Of a stretch of 6,274 bases of DNA, positions 5,053-6,274 are shown one piece after another. Both the position numbers and the translations under genes were made by a program. Origin of the DNA: Candidatus Heimdallarchaeota archaeon (GTDB lineage: Archaea; Asgardarchaeota; Heimdallarchaeia; Hodarchaeales; S146-22); assembly GCA_015520535.1 (NCBI GenBank), contig WAPZ01000435.1, positions 1-6,274 of the forward strand, read 5' to 3'. Below the pieces are notes generated by a model, which did not search any database, was not told the DNA's origin, and was given only the letters and a program-made list of their open reading frames with translations. The number at the start of each line of letters is the position of its first letter. Positions within the stretch are counted from its first letter, which is position 1.

Positions 5053-5844
5053 TTATATATGAAATTCGGGGGATTTTTCTTTACTTTCAGAAGTGTCCTC
5101 CCCAAGGAGAAGTTTATTTTCTATAACAGCTTCTTCAATAAGCGTTTTTAATTTTTCCTTTTTAAGATCGAATTGATACAGTTCTTCGAAAACTGCCAAC
5201 ACGTTTTGTGCGGCAACTGGATCAATACCAGGTTGTGTGATTTGTCCGAGCAAAACAATAGATTTATAACCTTGTTCTGCGGCTAATGCGCTAAGAACAG
5301 CAACCGCGCCCGAAATATCACCTTCCTTCAATAATGCAACTTTTTTCTCCTTTAAAAAATTTAGCGTTAACACATCGTATGTCACTGCAAAAACTAAGTG
5401 TTTAGATTCTAATCGGACACCACCTAGGGCGAGTACTTCCTCAAAGTTGTATTTAGACAAATAATTTAGTACTCCTAAAATAACTTGAACTAAGCCAAGA
5501 TCAGCGGGTTGAAAGTCCCCCGTAAAGACGATTAATGGTGGAGAGAGATTAGTAACAGCATACAATTCAAGACACGCTAATTTAGGAAGATTTTCTTCTG
5601 AAAGTTGAACGACGGGAGAAAGAAAGGATGAATATATTCGTGCCATAAGTGTTCCTGAAAATTCTGTGATCAGATGTTCTGCCGCAATCTTTCCGACTAA
5701 TCCCATCCCCGGGAGTCCTTGAACAAGAATAGGTGGTTGTTCAAATTTTACCGGTGTAAATTCTTTTAGATATACAAAATCTTCAATTTTTTTAATTTTA
5801 GAAGCCAAAAAACTATCACCTTTCACTTTATCTATCTTTTTCAT
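5053..5844 (-). CDS. PAC2-family protein (proteasome assembly chaperone homologue)
   Basis: This 263-residue cytoplasmic protein belongs to the PAC2 family. Eukaryotic members help assemble the 20S proteasome, and archaeal relatives (PbaA/PbaB type) are chaperone-like or ATPase-like proteasome partners. The family signature GLPGMGLVGKIAAEHL is at 43-58. Also visible are a TGDFQP segment at 108-113 after a strand, ALGGVRL at 139-145, the glycine/alanine helix GDISGAVAVLSALAAEQG at 175-192, and a closing helix with DPVAAQNVLAVFEELY at 208-223. The first 35 residues are a charged extension and the last 40 a charged helix plus a polar tail ending in EFHI, both outside the core. ATG 5844 has no SD, but a TATA-like box about 32 bp upstream suggests a nearly leaderless mRNA. 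DUF1614 follows after 20 nt. Family is secure; the partner complex is not shown here, as no proteasome subunit is adjacent. Confidence 0.9.
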   Translation of the reverse strand: MKKIDKVKGDSFLASKIKKIEDFVYLKEFTPVKFEQPPILVQGLPGMGLVGKIAAEHLITEFSGTLMARIYSSFLSPVVQLSEENLPKLACLELYAVTNLSPPLIVFTGDFQPADLGLVQVILGVLNYLSKYNFEEVLALGGVRLESKHLVFAVTYDVLTLNFLKEKKVALLKEGDISGAVAVLSALAAEQGYKSIVLLGQITQPGIDPVAAQNVLAVFEELYQFDLKKEKLKTLIEEAVIENKLLLGEDTSESKEKSPEFHI

Positions 5845-5871
5845 GTAAAATCAGTTTGTTCGTTGAGCATG

Positions 5872-5880
5872 CACTTAAAT
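5872..5880 (-). promoter_or_regulatory. Candidate TATA box for the PAC2 unit
   Basis: The minus strand reads ATTTAAGTG at 5880-5872. A start site about 25 bp downstream falls near 5850, leaving only some 6 nt before ATG 5844. This fits the lack of an SD and a nearly leaderless transcript. Confidence 0.35.
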
Positions 5881-5892
5881 GTATTACCATTC

Positions 5893-5902
5893 AAAAAGAA
5901 AA
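5893..5902 (-). terminator. Candidate T-tract terminator of the HEPN-like gene
   Basis: The minus strand reads TTTTCTTTTT at 5902-5893, about 41 nt after the stop of the HEPN-like gene and just before the PAC2 TATA candidate. The order stop, T-tract, TATA box suggests that the PAC2 unit is transcribed separately. No hairpin is evident. Confidence 0.35.
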
Positions 5903-5943
5903 GTCTTCGCACCAAAATCATACTATTCTTTCTTTATTCTTTT

Positions 5944-6274
5944 TTACGCCTCAAACGATCTTGCTACCCGCTGTAAGGTATCTTCAACAATTTCTAATAA
6001 TCTTTCCATGTCATCCCTCGTAATAGAATCCCCAGTTAATGATTGATGTATTAACAGATTTCTCTTCTTTCGAATCCGCCGCAGTTCTTTAAGCTCGTTA
6101 TACGTTAAAATTCTTCTTTTTTGCAATGCCTCGATAACATTGTAAAAAGTCAATGAGACATTGGCTTCACTCGGAAACATTGTTTGTAATATATGGCGGT
6201 AAAGTGACTCGGCAGTTCGAAACAAATACAAAAATGAAGACGCTTTTTCGTCACTACTCAACGTAGTCCACTGA
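5944..6274 (-). CDS. HEPN-like helical protein, 5' end probably missing
   Basis: The reading frame is open to the right edge, so the gene may be cut. A TTG at 6261 could start a complete 105-residue product, but it lacks a clear SD. Counting from that TTG, four helices are expected at about 7-29, 35-52, 53-72 and 80-103, the HEPN-type bundle. RNLLIH at 67-72 matches the HEPN signature RNxxxH (Rx4H), preceded by a basic run RRIRKK. HEPN domains include metal-independent RNases of toxin-antitoxin, CRISPR and abortive-infection systems, and also non-catalytic members such as DUF4145-like and DUF86-like proteins. No antitoxin or nucleotidyltransferase partner is seen downstream (lower coordinates); one could lie beyond the right edge. 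It is probably transcribed separately from the PAC2 unit (99-nt gap). The HEPN assignment rests on motif and helix pattern only. Confidence 0.6.
   Translation of the reverse strand, partial: QWTTLSSDEKASSFLYLFRTAESLYRHILQTMFPSEANVSLTFYNVIEALQKRRILTYNELKELRRIRKKRNLLIHQSLTGDSITRDDMERLLEIVEDTLQRVARSFEA

Noticed and set aside
5944..6274. A complete toxin-antitoxin system
   Set aside because: Only one HEPN-like gene is present. The next gene downstream is PAC2, which is not an antitoxin, and the opposite side is off the contig.
1..6274. CRISPR array, tRNA, rRNA or insertion sequence
   Set aside because: No regularly spaced repeats, no cloverleaf or rRNA-like segments, and no transposase or matching terminal inverted repeats were found by reading both strands.

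Overview
The window reads as a short AT-rich archaeal contig. The archaeal assignment rests on a PAC2-family proteasome-assembly-chaperone homologue, a DUF1614 membrane protein, AT-box (TATA-like) promoter candidates, several genes with no Shine-Dalgarno (SD) sequence, one GGTGA-type SD, and terminators that look like plain oligo-T tracts rather than hairpins. An Asgard-type or related anaerobic lineage would fit the gene content, but the sequence alone does not fix the taxon. The first 21 bases are a Nextera/Tn5 adapter remnant, so the left end is an artefact of library preparation and not genome sequence.

Layout. 22-255: non-coding leader with a tandem 10-bp direct repeat, a TATA-like box and a possible 12-codon leader ORF. 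256-1703 (+): a two-gene sulfur unit, a TusA-family sulfur carrier followed by an SQR-type flavoprotein, ended by a T-rich terminator. 1832-3466 (-): a flavoprotein that closely follows the motif order of alkyldihydroxyacetonephosphate synthase (AGPS), convergent with the sulfur unit. 3558-4271 (+): a divergent, unrecognised single-span surface protein with signal peptide, beta-rich ectodomain and many N-glycosylation sequons. 4289-5844 (-): a PAC2 protein followed after 20 nt by a DUF1614 polytopic membrane protein, probably one operon, converging on the surface protein. 5944-6274 (-): a small all-helical HEPN-like protein whose frame is open at the right edge.

How they work together. The one clear functional pair is TusA plus the SQR-like enzyme: the flavoprotein keeps exactly the two cysteines expected to build a polysulfide on FAD, and TusA could accept the resulting persulfide sulfur. 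The AGPS-like protein stands alone and is the most provocative gene, because AGPS makes the ether bond of bacterial/eukaryotic-type lipids, whereas archaea normally make ether lipids by another route. No mobile element, CRISPR array, tRNA or rRNA was seen.
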